From positions 622,962-686,961 of the forward strand of contig MNCI01008033.1 in the NCBI GenBank assembly GCA_015680685.1: 64,000 bases of DNA, written 5' to 3'. Position 1 is the first letter of the stretch, and the number at the start of each line of letters is the position of its first letter. Positions 36,291 through 48,244 of the stretch are shown piece after piece. Origin of the DNA: Gnetum montanum. Lineage: Eukaryota > Streptophyta > Gnetopsida > Gnetales > Gnetaceae. Both the position numbers and the translations under genes were made by a program. The notes under the pieces were generated by a model, which worked only from the letters and a program-made list of their open reading frames with translations, searched no databases and was not told where the DNA came from.

Positions 36291-37276
36291 ATTATTTAGA
36301 TATATATAGATACCAGTATAAAAAATTAATAGATATACTATTAAATTAGCTTGTTCATTAGCTAAAAGAGGTTAAAACATTTATGTTATTGAGGCAAAGA
36401 TTGCAATTGGAATCTTAACCCAAAAATTTGAATTTCAATTTTATTATTATTTTAAAATTTAATTTAATTTTACACTCTATGAAAAAATTCCAATGATTTC
36501 AAAACATAACAACTAAGTTAAATTTTGTAAGTTTATAAGAGCTAAAATTTCCTTTTTTCCAAATTAGTCTTATTAAACTTCCTTAAAGAATGATACTAGT
36601 TAAGAGAAGCATAAGCATTATCATACCTGATCTATCTAGTCCAAGAGAAGAGGCCAAAAGCATAGAATACATCATTATTTTTTGACAAATATTAATTTTT
36701 CTTAAAACCTGTTGTTAATGAATTTTACTTAGATTAATTTTATTATTTCAATTCATTTAGGTTTTCTAAGGATTTCTACAAATTTCTTACTAATTCAAAC
36801 CTAGGTAGGTATGAAATATTACATTTGTTACTATATTTGAAGATTCTATGCTTTAAAAAGGCAAAAATCAATTATAAGATGAGGTCCTAGAAGACTTTGG
36901 AGGAGGATTACTCCTATGGCTTAAGAAAGGAGTGTCTTTAACCTTATGAGGAAAATCATAAAGATTATCTCTATTTATTTTATAATTTGGAACCTAATAA
37001 TTTAGGTCCTTACTCTACTAAAGGAAAATCTATCACTGTTAAGAAATGGATAAGAGTTACCTAGATGGACATCTTGTCATTGATGTTCATGGAAGTGGAT
37101 GTACTAACATCTTTATAGCTTATGATTTACCCTACATTGTAACTCATTTCTTGAGCAAGGTTCCTCTTTGATATGGTTTGTGATTCATCTTGGATGGTGG
37201 CTAATAGCACATCCTTAAATTTTGATTAACCCTTAGACCTAATTTGCCTTAGTTCATGGTTTTCTCCAATACCAAT

Positions 37277-37724
37277 TGTTATATCTCATTCTCATATGTC
37301 ATAGTAAATGTCAAATATACATTATATTCAACATTTTTCATATTGAATATTCAAAAAGAAGATAAAAAGAAATTTTATTAATAAGAAAATTAGAAAATGA
37401 ATAAGTTTATATGGAGCATGCTATATTTATTAGAGGTAAGCTAGCACTATCAGCATGAATAGTCCTAGACCAAGCCAATAGGGATGATCAAGTCCATTTC
37501 TATTCCACTTCACTAAACACCTATTACTTGCCTTTACTATCTCCATAATTTCATGCTAGCATGACTGCTAAGTTACTATTATAAATACCTTATATCAAAC
37601 ATCCAAAGGTTACCTCAAGAGACATACCCCATTTTTACAATGTGTCCTTTTATTAAGAATCTTATTCACATTTATTATAACTTCTTGTTATGGAATGACA
37701 CCTTTTGAGAATGGGGATGTGACA
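37277..37724 (-). repeat. 5' LTR of element F (448 bp)
   Basis: Plus-strand ends are TGTTATATCTC and GGGGATGTGACA. On the minus strand TTGGTATTGGAGAAAACC follows at 37276-37259. That is the same downstream context as the LTR at 20500-21011. Confidence 0.7.
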
Positions 37725-37744
37725 CCAACAAATTTTCTGATAAA

Positions 37745-39060
37745 AAAGGATTCACTTATATCTATTTCTTTAGTAGCATAAGCATTAGAATTTTCAAAAG
37801 AACAACGAATCATATTTATAAATTTACAATTGAAACTAAATTTATAGAGGAAAGTAAGGATAAATCCCCATTCAATCCAATCATAGACATTAGCATAGTT
37901 AATAAAAAAATATTTTAATTAGTGTCTTCTACCCATTGCATATGTTCCCAAGTAGTAACAACATTATCAAAAATATATATGATTTTACCAAATCCAATTT
38001 TTTCTAGACAAATAATATCTAGAAGAATAACTTGTAGGCACTTAGTGAGACACTTAGCTAAAATTTTATAAAAATGTTCAATAGAGTAATATAATATAAT
38101 ATAATATAAGTCTTCTCCTTTTGGAAAAATTTTAATAACTTATTTATTTGGATAATTTCCCAAAATACCCTTGGAAATGCCTTCCATAATGACAGAATAA
38201 ATATCATTGACAATTAGGTTCCAATGATATTTAAAAATTTAATAAGATAACCATGAAAACTAGAAGCTTTTCCATTAGCCATGCTACAACAAGCATCCAT
38301 TAATTCATCTAGAAAAATATCTGCATTAATTATTTATTTATTTTTCAAGTTGAACCATGTAAGGAATATGGGAAGTAGCTACCTAGAAGGCGTGTGTTTG
38401 AGGAAAAGAAATATATTTGGTAATTTTCTTTGGCTCATGCAGAAAAACATGTCCATCATAAATATTTCTTATAGAAGGTAAATGATTATTTCCTTTAAGA
38501 TATTTAAAATACTTTGTGGTTTTCAACTTTGATTTTAGCCATGAAATTCAACTTTTAATGAGAGAGCTCTTAGCTTAATGAACATCCTAGGCTTTTGCAA
38601 CATTTGCAGAATCAAGGGATTTTAAGAAACTTAATGAGATACCTACACAAGGGATTACTCAGTATTATGTATAATAAATATACCTTTTGTACTAGATTAT
38701 TTTCATATGTAAAGAGCCAAAGAATCAACCCTACTAGTAGTGCACATCCACCAATCAATTCAAACTTTGTACTTGGAGGCTTAGGTTTGACATTCTAAAG
38801 ACATCTAAGAAGCATACACCCTTGATTATAAGAAAAAGTTGAAAGATTTATGTGATATAAAGTTGAATAAGCTTGTTTGCCTATATTTCCAAAAGATAAA
38901 TAAATCTTTATTGGATGATGATCTAACAAAACTTTATCATGAAATGTTTTAATGATATCTTGTAGATGCTAATTAAAACTATTGAACAAATAACATTGGT
39001 CCAATTTGTTGAGAATTCTATATTCATGTGATTGAAAATTATTACAAGAATTGAAAAAAA
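37745..39060 (-). pseudogene. LINE-1-type reverse transcriptase fragment
   Basis: On the minus strand the translation gives the L1 order: endonuclease-RT linker-like sequence, then MANGKASSFHGYLIKFL (as in GKASGPDGF). FIL-WKAFPR and KILAKCLTKCLQVILLDIICLEKIGF (the KIIANRLKxxLPxIISxxQxxF motif) follow, then a YANVYDWIEWGFIL block (the KAYDRVxWxFL motif) and FINMIRCSFENSNAYAT. Several frameshifts and stops are present. The catalytic YADD region would lie further left and is not retained. It abuts the right LTR of element F. Confidence 0.75.
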
Positions 39061-39419
39061 TGAAATTATAACGTAAATTACAACAATATGTTTTAAAAAG
39101 TATTATTTAAAACTATTTAATATAATTTTTTAAGATAAAGGTAGGTGAAAATTATGGGAGTTGTAAAGCCTTGTTCTCTAAAACTATTAATGATTATAAG
39201 AGGTTTTGTATTTAAAAGGGTTGGTACTTCCAAGCTCTTGTGGCTTATGTTTTATAATTTTAATGTATTTTCATTTATTCATATTAATTAGAGAGATTCT
39301 TTTTTTATGTTTTCTTTCCAAATGAATTGTTCTTGATATTAGAGATTGAACTAGTTATATTGAATTTTGAATTATATATGATTCTTGAGGAATGTGAAAA
39401 TTAGAGCCATTCTAGATTA

Positions 39420-39431
39420 GTGGTATCAGAG
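39420..39431 (+). other. Primer binding site, initiator tRNA-Met type
   Basis: TGGTATCAGAGC is a perfect copy of the usual plant site and sits about 180 bp upstream of gag. Confidence 0.85.
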
Positions 39432-39609
39432 CATAGTTTGGAATACTTAGGTCTTGAATATCTTGTTTGAAATCTATTCTTAGGTTCCATGCATGCCTAT
39501 TTGAGATGGATTCTTGATGTGTTTGGATTTGATTTATGTCAGATTTGAAGTATTATGTTTCTTATATCTTCAATTGCTCTATATCTATTCTTGAGTACTA
39601 AATCTTGTC

Positions 39610-40800
39610 TTGAATTGCTTGGGAAACATGGCTTCTAAGAAAAAATATGTTCAAGATTTCAAGAAGGACATGGAAGATTTGAAAGGTACCTTCAACATGA
39701 TGGTAGATAAAGTGGAGCAATTGGATGCTAAACTTAGTTCTAATGTAGGTCCATGTCGTGAAAGGAATGAGGCTAAAGATTCATTTGTTGGAGATGAAAA
39801 TGAAGATCTTCATGATGAAAAGAGAGGAGATGATGTGAAGGTTGTCCATTCAACACATGGGAGTAGAGTATCCCACACATAATGGGTTTTATGAGGAAGA
39901 AACCCTAACCCTCACATGAGATCTCAAATGACTTCATTAGTTGCTTATTCATCAAGGTCACATTCATCTAGAAATTCAAATCTAGATGATTAAGATGAGG
40001 CCAGACTTGCAAGAGCATTTACAAATGCACCAAGACTTCTCTATGTTTAATTGAAGTCTTTCAATGGTGTGGACAACTTACATGCATTTGAGTCATGATT
40101 GAAGACTTTGAAAAAGAAAAAATTTAAAAGAGGTATCTAATCATGTTAGGGTACAAATTGTTAAATCCAAATTAGAAGGCATATCTTCTATTTAATATGA
40201 AAAGAAGTCCCATGCATTTTTTATGCAAATTAAAGTCCAAGTGAACTAGTGGCTAGTATGCAATACATGTTGAGGTAGAAATATGAGCAATGCAAGGAAA
40301 TAAGCTATTATGAAGTTGAAACACTTGAAATAAGGTGATAAGGATGTGAATGACTTCTACCTTGAAATTTTTAAATTGTTCCATCATTCTAAAGTGGGTT
40401 GAATTGAATAGGAGCAAGTATCTATCTTCCTTGAAGGTGTAAAGATGTAATACCAACATGATTTGATCTTCTATAAACCTTAAATCCTATATGAGGCTCA
40501 TAAATTAGCATTAAAGACTAAAAAGAAACTTAGTAGCTTTGGGAGCAATGAAAAAAACAAATAAATGGGAATGATAAGAAATCAAAATTTGACAATGGAT
40601 ATATCAAAGGATAATGAAGATCATAAAGAGAAGAAGCTTGATAAGGATGAAAGCAAAGGCAACAGTAAGGAGAATTTAAGCAACGAATGTAAGAATTCCA
40701 AGGTTAAGAACTCTTCTAGATCTAATGCTTCAAGTGTAGAGAAATAAGACACAAGAAATGAAAGTTTTCTCTTTAGAAAGACATCAAAGAAAAGGAGGTC
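39610..40800 (+). pseudogene. gag of chromovirus-like element
   Basis: An uninterrupted 90-residue start (39610-39882: MASKKKYVQDFKKDMEDLKG) is rich in charged residues. It is followed by decayed capsid sequence with LKSFNGVDNLHAFES (the typical FxGxxxxxxFES motif) and, near 40725-40765, a CFKCREIRHKK zinc-knuckle whose last cysteine is lost. Numerous stops occur after 39882. Confidence 0.7.
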
Positions 40801-41539
40801 CAAACCAATGAAGAAGAAATTATCAAATTAGGATTCTTAAAGAGGTAATCTTAATGCTTATAAAATTAAGAAGTAACTAAAAAAATTTATTCATGATCAA
40901 TTTAAAAAGGATAATCCTTATAGAAAATTATCATTTATAATTTGAGCTATATGTCTTAAGAATGATGAGTGGATTCATATTTTGATTAATGATGGTGATC
41001 AACAAAATGTTATTTCATCTAGGATTGTTGCTAGAGTAGGTTTAGTAGCTTATTCTTATCCTTATCCTTATCCTAGACCCTATAAGATGCATTGATTATC
41101 AAGGGATTTCTATTAAGATGTTAGGAAGAATGTGTCTTAACATTTAAGTTTTTTATATTCATTAATCATATTTCTTGTGATGTATTACAAATTGATTATG
41201 CTAATGTAATCCTTGGAAGAATTTAGAATTTTAACAATGGTACTAAATTTAATGGAGTGAAAATTATATGATTGGTAGCTAGAGATGATGAAATGTAGGA
41301 ATTAATTCCTATGATACCTATACAAGTGAGAAATTAGTCATTAATAAATGCATCTCTAATTCTCTTAAGGGAAAGAGAATACATTAAAGAATATGATGAT
41401 GCATGCATTGGTTTTGTTGTGATATCCATAATTGCAACATCCATGGCTAAGTAATGTGAACTTTCAACAATGGTTGAAGGATTAGCTAAATAATTGTCCA
41501 ATGTCTTTAAGGGAAAGTTGGATGGATTGACACTAATGA

Positions 41540-42900
41540 AGAATTTCCAACACAAAATTGATTTTATTCCAAATGCTACCATTCCAAATAAAAGAGCATA
41601 TCAAATAGCATCAAATTAGCAAGCTGAAATTTACAAGCAAGTGGAGGAGCTACTTATAAATGGATTAATAAGGAAGTTAATATCTCCTTGTATAATTTTG
41701 ATAATAATAGTTCCAAAGAAAGAGAGAAAATAATGGAGGATGTGCATTAACTAAAAGGTAGTAAATAGGATTATGATGAGTTATCATTTTTTCATTTCAA
41801 GGATGGATGATCAATACATTTTAATGTGTTGAGTAAAATTAATTTAAAAAATGCATATTAATAAGTTAGAATTAGACCAAGTGATGAATAAAAGATTTCT
41901 TTAAAGACTTTGGATGGCTTGTTTGAATGACTTGTGGTGCCATTTTTTTTAACAAATTAATACATGATGTTTTGAATGCATTGATTAGCAAATGGTACAT
42001 TATGTTCATTGATGACATTCTTATTTATAGCTCAGATGAGAAGGAGCATGTTGGTTATCTAAGACTTGTATACCAAAAGTTAGATGAGGCCTAATTGATG
42101 ATAAACATAAACAATATCACTTTATCAAGGAGATTATATATTTGGAAGATGTAATTTCCAAAAATCAACTAAAGATGAAAGCAATCAAGTTGAAGGACAT
42201 AAAGGAATGGTTAATTCCAAAGAATATTAGAAGGTACATTCTTTTCTTAGTTTGACAAGATTCTATAGGAAGTTCATTAGGAACTTTAGTGGCATTACAT
42301 GATTAACATTTTTCCTTTTGAGGAATAATCAAATCTTTAGATAGAATGATGAAATAAAAAGGAGTTTTGATTTGTTAAAGGGAAAGATTGCAAATGAACT
42401 AGTGCTTGTCATTTTAGATTTCCACAAACTCTTTTAAGTGGAGATGAATGCTAGTGGGCTAGCAATTGGAAGTTCTTGTCACAAGATAGAAGACCTATTA
42501 CCTTTTTTTCTTTTTTAGAAAAACCTCAATGAATCAAGGAAAAAGTATAGTGTCTATGATAAGGAGTTGAATGTAATTCTCAGAGCATTAAACATTGAAG
42601 ATATTTCTTGTTGTGCAAAGAATTTATGTTGATGATTGATCATAAAGCACTAAAAATTCTAAATTTCCAAAAGAAGCTGAATGCCAAACAAATAAAATGG
42701 ATGGAATAATTACAAGAATTAAATTCCATATTTAAGCATATTAGTGAGAAGAATAATGTAGTGGCTAACTCATTATCAAAATTACATGTCATGAATTTTA
42801 GTACATCACAAGTGGAAGGTATGGGTGATTTTTCTTACTTGTATATTAATGATTATGATTTTGAGCAAGTTTGGAAGGATTTGCTAAGTTTATTTTTATA
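41540..42900 (+). pseudogene. RT and RNase H of chromovirus-like element
   Basis: The RT starts with HKIDFIPNATIPNKRAYQI, then QVEELLINGLIRKLISPC and VPKKERK-WRMCIN. A MFIDDILIYSSDEKEH catalytic block lies at about 42003-42050 (both aspartates kept). RNase H follows, with EMNASGLAIGS and KKYSVYDKELNVILRAL. The DHKAL-like block is present as LIIKH. Stops and frameshifts are frequent. The wording of the RT places it with chromoviruses rather than the Athila/Tat branch. Confidence 0.75.
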
Positions 42901-43125
42901 ATATATAAAACACTATCCTAGGGAAATGCCTCCTAACTTATAACTTCTAAGCTTAGGTTTTCATTAAAAAGACATCTAAACTTCACAAAATATTACCTTT
43001 ACTATTTACCAACAACTAAGATGCACTTTACTATTTACCAACAACTAAGATGCAGAAATGCCAACATAAGATCCAAATGTAACTAATTATAGATGTTATT
43101 TGTACCATCTTCAAATTTTTAATGG

Positions 43126-43316
43126 CTAGGTAGCTTGTGTTACCATGTTGTGCTACCCTCATAAAGCACTATAAGAGAGCATCCTTGAGTTTCAAAGTAA
43201 GGAATAGAAAATAAAGTCAAGATAGACTACACCTCAAAGTTCACAGCACCTACAAGCACAATAGGATTCATGACACCCATTAGATATTAGTTAGAAGTGT
43301 AGAAAGAATATCTTAG

Positions 43317-43350
<34 letters not shown>

Positions 43351-43376
43351 AACTTAGGACATACATACATGCACAT
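43126..43376. repeat. Inverted repeat, left arm (interrupted; continues at 45346-45440)
   Basis: The reverse complement of 45885-46205 matches this segment and its continuation beyond the RTE insertion. Shared blocks include AAAGCACTATAAG(A/G), TTCACAGCACCTACAAGCA and ATTAGTTAGAAGTGTAGAAAGAAT, and then TTAGGTAACA. A CA microsatellite (43319-43348) lies within it. Which element it belongs to is unknown; the arms could be LTR or other repeat copies. Confidence 0.7.
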
Positions 43377-45329
43377 GTGCTGCACAAAAGAGACTTTAAA
43401 ACTCAAGGATAGTCATGTGCAAAGATTACAAATTCATACTTGGAGAATGCATTACAACTCAGCATTGACTAATGGTCATGGAATTAGCTATAAAAAGTTT
43501 TAAAAATAGTACAAGAAAAAGGAACCATATGCATAAAATGGTGAAATTTGAAAGAAGATATCACCTTATTCATAGAATAATTGCTTCATGAAGGTACTTA
43601 GAATTGGCATTACTCTACAACTTTAATTGAGGGCTAGATGGAAAGTTACATTTAGAAAATTGGAAAGAATATTTTGGATGAAACACAAGATAAAAATCAC
43701 ATCCCAAAGGAGACATGGTGAAGTGATGAAGTATAACATGTTATCCAAAAGAAAAAAAATGCTTTAAGGAATGATAGAAAAATGATAGCCAAGAAAATAG
43801 GCTAATATACAAAATGGCAAAGGACGTAGCCATAGCAATAGCTAAAGCTAAACATAAGGCCTAGGATAGTTTTTATGAGAAAGTAGGAACAAAGGAAGTA
43901 GAAAAATCTATTTATATATTGGAAAAATCAAAAACAAGAAATGTAAGGATATTAATTATGTCAAATGCATCAAGGAAGCAAATGAAATAATTTTGGCAAA
44001 ACATAATGAAATTTTGGATAGGTGAAAAATTTATTTTTAAAAATTATTAAATAAAAAATTTTCAAAAGAAAAAATCAAAGAATAGAAACCAAATTTTAGT
44101 TTGGTTAATGAATTTTCCTGCTCTAAGGTGAAGATAGCTTTATCAAAGATGAAAAATTGAAAAGCTATTGGACCAAATAACATTCCTATTGGAGCTTAGA
44201 AAGCATTGGGAGATATAGAAGTTTCTTGGAATAAAATTATTTAACTTTTGAAGGCTGGAGAAATGTCCAAAAATTGGAGAAAAAGCTTTGTTTTTCCCAT
44301 TTTCAAAAATAAAGGAGACATACAATTTATGAAAACTATATAGGGATCAAGCTAATGAACCATACTATGAAGCTTTGGGAAAGAGTCATCAAACTTGAAT
44401 CAATTAGAAAAACTTATGGAATAACATCTAATTTTTCAATCATAGTAGTGTTACATCAAGGGTTTGCATTAAGCCTATACTTATTTTCCATTATTATGGA
44501 TGAATTAAAAAAGGAAATACAAGATGAAACACCTTGGTGTATGCTATTTGTAGATGATATTATGTTGATGGATATAGCTCAAGAAAACATTACTACTAAA
44601 ATAGAGAAGTAAAGACATGCTCTAAAATCAAAAGGCTTAAAAATTAGCAAACATAAGATAGAATATATTGAATGAAATTTTAATAATAGTATAAATAGTG
44701 ATGAAATAGAAGTGACAATTCAAGATAATAAAGTTCCTCATTGGAAACAAGTATGCTACCTAGGATAAATTCTGCAATCATATGGTGAAATTAAGAAGGA
44801 TATTAGAAATAGAACTAAGGTAGGATGGTCAAAATGGAGATAGGCTAGTGGTGTTATATGTAATACAAGAATATAGATAAAATAAAAAGAGGAAATTTTA
44901 CAAGATAACAATCATTTCTACTATTTTATATGGTACTAAATGTTAGGTAGTACAAAAGAGGCATGACCAATAAATTAGTATGGTAGAAATGTGAATGATT
45001 TGAAGGATGTTGAATGTTACTAGAAGAGATAAACTACATAATATGAACATTAGAGAAAGACTTGAAGTGACTTTTATGTTAGAGCAGCTACAAGAATGGT
45101 GGCTTAGATGATTTGGACATGTGCAAAGAAGATCAGAAAATGAGCCTATAAACAAAGTTTGCTACATCCCTATTCTAGGAAAGCCACTAAAAGAAAGACC
45201 AAAGCAATCATGGGAAAAAAACAATCAAAGATAATTTGAAGAAATGACAAATAATCAAAGATATAGCTCTTCATCAAGGCAATTCACAAAAAAAGATCAA
45301 TTGACAAGGCTAAGATGATGATGATGATG
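43377..45329 (+). mobile_element. RTE-type LINE, 5' truncated, with target duplication
   Basis: The copy ends in TAAGATGATGATGATGATGA, the short trinucleotide tail typical of plant RTE LINEs. It is flanked by ATACATACATGCACAT (43361-43376) and ATACATACATGCATAT (45330-45345), a 16-bp duplication with one or two differences. The coding part (about 43.8-45.3 kb) is RT plus the RTE C-terminal region. The endonuclease is missing. Confidence 0.85.
43800..45300 (+). pseudogene. RTE LINE reverse transcriptase
   Basis: The order of RTE motifs is clear: MAKDVAIAIAKAKHKA, GTKEVEKSIYILEKSKTRN and LSKMKN-KAIGPNNIPI. GEMSKNWRKSFVFPIFKNKGD, VVLHQGFALSLYLFSIIMDEL and CMLFVDDIMLMD (catalytic aspartates kept, about 44538-44570) follow. 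KSKGLKISKHKIEYIE, VCYLG and GWSKWR-ASGVICNTRI come next. The well-preserved stretch is 44355-44612. Stops and frameshifts elsewhere make it inactive. Confidence 0.85.
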
Positions 45330-45345
45330 ATACATACATGCATAT

Positions 45346-45884
45346 ACATAAGATACATGATAACACAACATGACATAGGACATCATAATAAGAAGACTAT
45401 AATTGATCCCACATTATGTACATCTAGATCTCTTTTAACTTCACCCAAGCTTTGTCAATGGAATTGAATGCGTGGAAGTTTTTAACATTTATGTTTTACA
45501 ATTAAATAACCATAGTTCTTGAACATTATTATTTACAACTATCAAAGGGGTTATTAGCTATTTGAGTTTCCTTGACATCCAATATACTTTCTGCAATTTA
45601 GAATTAAATGAATAATAACTTAATCTTTGAGGACATTACTTTTTTCAAGTAGGAAAGAGTGTAAGAAAGCATCCCTTGTTAGTGACTCAAAGATTATTTT
45701 CCTCTAGAATAAGAACTGAAGAAGTGTGGAGCTTCTTATAGGTTTCATGTCATCAACCATCAATAACAACCCCTATAGAACTACATTTCTTTGATTTCTC
45801 ATGAATGATACCACAAGGATATGTAAGCTTGTTGGGAAGGCTTTGGAATCTCTAGCTCAACCACTATCCTTTCTCTTCAAAGTG
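45346..45884. other. End of inverted-repeat left arm, then unassigned loop
   Basis: The first 95 bp continue the left arm (ACATAAGATACATGATAACACAACATGACAT). The rest (45440-45884) has no detectable gene or repeat boundary. Confidence 0.5.
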
Positions 45885-46205
45885 GGGGCATAGGATAGAT
45901 GCACATAACATCGGATCAATCCTAGTAGTTTTGTTGCAATGTCTTTCATTATGTTGTGTTGGGATGTATCTTGTGTATGTGCATGTGTATGTCTTAGATC
46001 ATTACATATACATGTTACCTAAGGCATTCTTACTACATTTCTAACTAATTTCTAGTAGGTATGATGACTCTTAGTATGATTGCAAGTGTTGTGAACTCTA
46101 TGGTGTAGTCCGTCTTGAATCTACCCTCAATTCCTTAGACTTTGGGAATCAAGGATTGTGCCTTATAATGCTTTACAAGGATGATACCTATGTTTATAGT
46201 TCTAG
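45885..46205. repeat. Inverted repeat, right arm
   Basis: Uninterrupted counterpart of 43126-43376 plus 45346-45440 in the opposite orientation. It shows what the left arm looked like before the RTE insertion. Confidence 0.7.
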
Positions 46206-48240
46206 CATGTGTGGTTGAGGCTTATTCCTCCCAAGTTTTCATCCTTTCCTTGTATGTCATATTTTCAAGTTTTGAATTCCTTAGAATATTTTTGGCTTTG
46301 TTTGGGCATACTAGAATCCTATAGACTTGTTCCCTAGTGTTCTAGCTTTCATGAGGAATTGGTAGTGAGAAGTATGATTTGGGGACATTGCACTAACTAA
46401 CCTATGTCAATGTAGAGGTGCTAACGCACCCTCCTACTAGGCCTAGATTGGCTACTTCACTCATAGTGTAACTCGAGTTAGTCTAGGTTTTATTGATGAA
46501 CCTCCATTAATGCTTGGATGCTAGCAAACCTCTACTTTTATCTCATAAAAAATAATTTGGATGAGCCCTAACACACAACAGTTCATGCTTAGAAATTTTT
46601 ATTTGATTTTTGATGTCTAGTTTATGTGAAAAGATCTTTCTTTCATAAGTAAGTTAATTTCCTTCATGTTTGTGTATATGTATTTTAAGTCATCGCTTTC
46701 ACAAATGCAATTAGACTCTTTTAGAGTGATATCTTGCTTACATAGCTTAGAACCATTTGGTTGATGCACAGTCTAGTGTTTACATGGTGAATAAAGCTTA
46801 TGATTTTCCCTTGTTCTATCATTGATGCCTTAAACATTAAAATGCTAAAATTATTTATCTAATTTCTATTTCATTGAGTTGCAACAATTCATTCTTATTC
46901 AAGGTCATAACTATATGACATGATCTTGGGCCATCAAGATTGTGACTAAGAGCCATTTATTTCTTTCCATTTGTGATGTCGCACTTGTTCCATAAGGGAT
47001 AATGATACGTGTAAGTATTTGTGAGTATTAAACTTGTCCCCATAGGGGACTGCGATGCATGTGTAGTTATTCTTATTTCATTGTTATATTTATAAAATCC
47101 ATAAAAATAGAAAATATAAAATTATGATATTCTCTCTATTCCCACCATGGCAACATAGGTTTTCCATTATATAATATGTATTATATTTTCTTTTATCTTT
47201 ATTAAATGCAACAATATGATCAAGTGTTCTTGGAAATTCATTCAACATCATCTTCAAAGCTTACGAATAGATCATACCACATTTTGTATGATATAATCCC
47301 ATTAGTCATAGCTAGCAGGACCTCTATCATTGGCATTGTTACTAAGGAGCACATTGATGAATTTCCTGGAAATACTTGTATACTTTTTATTTTAACATTT
47401 TTCAAACCAAGCATGTTTCTTTAGAATTTTGTGTAGGTTTTGAACATGAATGATATGATGGACAACACTAAAAATCCACTAAAGGCCTTTGGCAAAGGAA
47501 GTTTGGTAAAATGAAGAAAGGCTTTTGTCACATTTATACACTTAGAGGATGCAAGCCTACAACTAGTTGTTTTGGCTTATCACCAAGACAAGAAAGGGAG
47601 GTGACATAATGCTCATGGACAATTTTCCATGGAACCAGCCAAGGCTATAGCATAGGATCTTAAAGAGGCCTTGATCAACATTGGGCCAGTGGATGATCAT
47701 ACATTCTACATAGCTCATGAACTAATGTACAATGAATATGAACCTCTATCTAGGCAAGAGCTTTGAGACTAATTAGTAGAAGAGGAGATTCCTTGTAGCT
47801 TTTCATATAACCATACAGATGGAAAGGAAGATGATAAAGCAAAAAAGAAAGGAAAAATACCAATACATCATGAAGCCTCATGATTAGGAACCACCAACCA
47901 AAGTACAACTAGAATCCATGATGATGATCTCCTCCCTAGGTTTGAGCATTTCCACTTGTCTTGACCATTCAATGATGATAGTACTCCTTTGTTTAACTAG
48001 GGTGATTAGCATAAACTTAATGAAGTTGTACATATTCCATGGGAGCATGTTTGTGATAGCCATGTCAAATAGATCAATATGGCTAATGTTCCAACATATA
48101 AAGGGTTTACAAAAAATGATCCCCAACTACACATGTAGATATTTGACAATGTTTTTTACCTACAAGAAATTGTCAATGATTGATAAAAGTTGTGGTTGTT
48201 TCCTCACATCTTCATTAAGCATGAAAAAACCTAATACAAA
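46206..48240. other. Unassigned; LTR-like features and a decayed plus-strand frame
   Basis: Near 46985-47075 a unit (ACTTGTTCCATAAGGGATAATGATACGTG) occurs twice. At 47206-47424 and 47440-47880 the plus strand has readable frames (for example EALINIGPVDDHTFYIAHEL and EYEPLSRQEL) that I cannot assign. Part of 47.88-48.24 kb could instead be the RNase H part of the Tat-like element on the minus strand. I leave it open. Confidence 0.35.
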
Positions 48241-48244
48241 TCCT

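Larger units (their letters stand above)
31287..37724 (-). mobile_element. Element F: LTR element of the second family, coding part unrecognised
   Basis: A pair of related LTRs (31287-31967 and 37277-37724) faces the same way. On the minus strand a primer-site-like TTGGTATTGGAGAAAACC follows the right LTR, and a polypurine tract (GCTAGGGGGTAGTT) precedes the left one. The orientation is therefore minus. The 5.3-kb interior shows no gag or pol motif that I can defend and contains a solo TGATGAG-family LTR, a SINE-like copy and short tandem repeats. The pair may be a non-autonomous element or a heavily decayed one. Confidence 0.6.
39160..42900 (+). mobile_element. Decayed chromovirus-like Ty3/gypsy element
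   Basis: A TGGTATCAGAGC primer site at 39420-39431 (initiator-Met type) is followed by gag, a zinc knuckle, a protease-like region, RT with FIDD, and RNase H, all on the plus strand. The upstream LTR is probably the T-rich sequence before 39418, but its start is unclear. The element ends near 42900, before integrase, at an unrelated repeat. Confidence 0.75.
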
